Shown here: positions 63,447-64,000 of the stretch, piece by piece
Layout: each line of letters starts with the position of its first letter
How positions within the stretch are numbered: position 1 is the first letter of the stretch
DNA from: Streptomyces tsukubensis
GTDB lineage: Bacteria; Actinomycetota; Actinomycetes; Streptomycetales; Streptomycetaceae
NCBI RefSeq assembly: GCF_003932715.1
Contig: NZ_CP020700.1
Span: 7,338,501-7,402,500 of the forward strand
Direction: 5' to 3'
Length of the DNA: 64,000 nt
Made by a program: the position numbers and the translations under genes
The notes under the pieces: model-generated
Seen by the model: the letters and a program-made list of their open reading frames with translations, nothing else
Database searches by the model: none
Told to the model about the DNA's origin: nothing

Positions 63447-64000
63447 ATGCCCTACATCACGATCAGCCACGCGACCAGCGCCGTGGTCGACCTCTACTAC
63501 GAGAACCAGGGGACCGGACAGCCCGCGGTCCTGATCCACGGGTACCCGCTCGACGGCCGCAGCTGGGACCGGCAGGTCCCGGCGCTACTGGCGGCCGGCT
63601 ACCGGGTGATCACCTACGACCGCCGGGGATTCGGACGCTCCTCGCACCCGGTGGACGGCTACGACTACGACACCTTCGCGGCCGACCTGGACGCGGTCCT
63701 GGTCCACCTGGAACTGACCCAAGCCGTCCTGGTCGGCCATGCGACGGGCACCGGCGAGATAGCGCGCTACCTGGCCACCCACGGCTCGGCGCGGGTGGCC
63801 AGGGCGGTCTTCGTGGCGTCGCTGCCCCCGTTCCTCCTGCGGACCGACCGGACACCCCACGGCTTCGAGCTGTCGTACTTCGACGCACTGATCGCCAGGG
63901 CCCGCCAGGACCGGCACGCGTATCTCGCGGAGCTGTGCCACCTCCTGCTCGAAGGCGACGAGCACGTCGCCGAGCCGCCCGGCCCCGGGACCCGGGCCAG
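63447..64000 (+). CDS. Haloperoxidase-like alpha/beta hydrolase, 3' truncated, nucleophile replaced
   Basis: The first 184 residues of a cofactor-free haloperoxidase/esterase-type alpha/beta hydrolase run off the window. LIHGYPLDGRSW is the oxyanion region and TYDRRGFGRSS the next conserved turn. The nucleophile elbow reads VLVGHATGTGE, so the catalytic Ser of the usual GHSTG is Ala99 (codon GCG at 63741). The rest is well conserved, with VARAVFVASLPPFLLRTD. The start has GGAGGG six bases upstream. The gene is probably controlled by the divergent LAL regulator. As read it should lack normal hydrolase chemistry. Confidence 0.87.
   Translation, partial: MPYITISHATSAVVDLYYENQGTGQPAVLIHGYPLDGRSWDRQVPALLAAGYRVITYDRRGFGRSSHPVDGYDYDTFAADLDAVLVHLELTQAVLVGHATGTGEIARYLATHGSARVARAVFVASLPPFLLRTDRTPHGFELSYFDALIARARQDRHAYLAELCHLLLEGDEHVAEPPGPGTRA

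Overview
The window is about 70% or more G+C, with strong third-position GC bias, GTG/TTG starts, many 4-bp ATGA/GTGA gene overlaps and actinomycete-specific families (DUF5133, LitR/LitS, CrtV, LAL regulators, I36-type secreted proteins). It fits a Streptomyces or close relative, probably from a chromosomal region rich in conditionally used and accessory genes. No tRNA, rRNA, CRISPR array or intact insertion sequence was seen.

0-5.5 kb: a MarR regulator with two operator-like palindromes beside an alpha/beta hydrolase, a DUF5133 protein, a HAD phosphatase behind an AT-rich leader, and a one-piece dihydroxyacetone kinase (DhaK+DhaL). 5.5-16 kb: a light-responsive carotenoid locus. ECF sigma LitS and the MerR/cobalamin regulator LitR are divergent. 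They are followed by crtY-crtT-crtU on the plus strand and crtE-crtI-crtB-crtV on the minus strand. Together these encode GGPP to phytoene to lycopene to beta-carotene to an aromatic carotenoid (isorenieratene type). The two operons converge on a strong hairpin.

16-25 kb: an M20 peptidase and an AbgT transporter (likely p-aminobenzoyl-glutamate salvage) with a divergent two-module Lrp/AsnC regulator; a YciO/Sua5 protein; an aldehyde dehydrogenase, an acyl-CoA dehydrogenase and a FeaR-like AraC regulator. 25-35.5 kb: the phenylacetate (paa) catabolon. paaK is divergent from paaN-thiolase-enoyl-CoA hydratase-3-hydroxyacyl-CoA dehydrogenase-paaABCDE, with a PaaR-like operator in the shared promoter region. 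The aldehyde dehydrogenase may feed phenylacetate into it.

35.5-46.5 kb: a DapA-like lyase/class II aldolase pair with a divergent XRE-cupin regulator; an aromatic FAD monooxygenase with duplicated operators but no adjacent regulator; a two-component system; and a ferric-reductase-like protein, an FMN-carrier protein and an ApbE flavin transferase, the last in one reading frame with a Tat-type intradiol dioxygenase. A TetR regulator follows. This looks like a flavinylation-dependent extracytoplasmic electron-transfer module and is the most unusual assembly in the window.

46.5-64 kb: accessory DNA. It holds a membrane NACHT NTPase, a WGR/beta-propeller protein, a secreted ricin-type lectin, an ArsR/SRPBCC pair, gene remnants (including a serine-protease tail keeping its GDSGGP motif), two tandem secreted I36-family proteins, a STAND-like ATPase, two large LuxR (LAL) regulators flanking an isochorismatase-family hydrolase, and a haloperoxidase-like hydrolase running off the window whose nucleophile serine is replaced by alanine.
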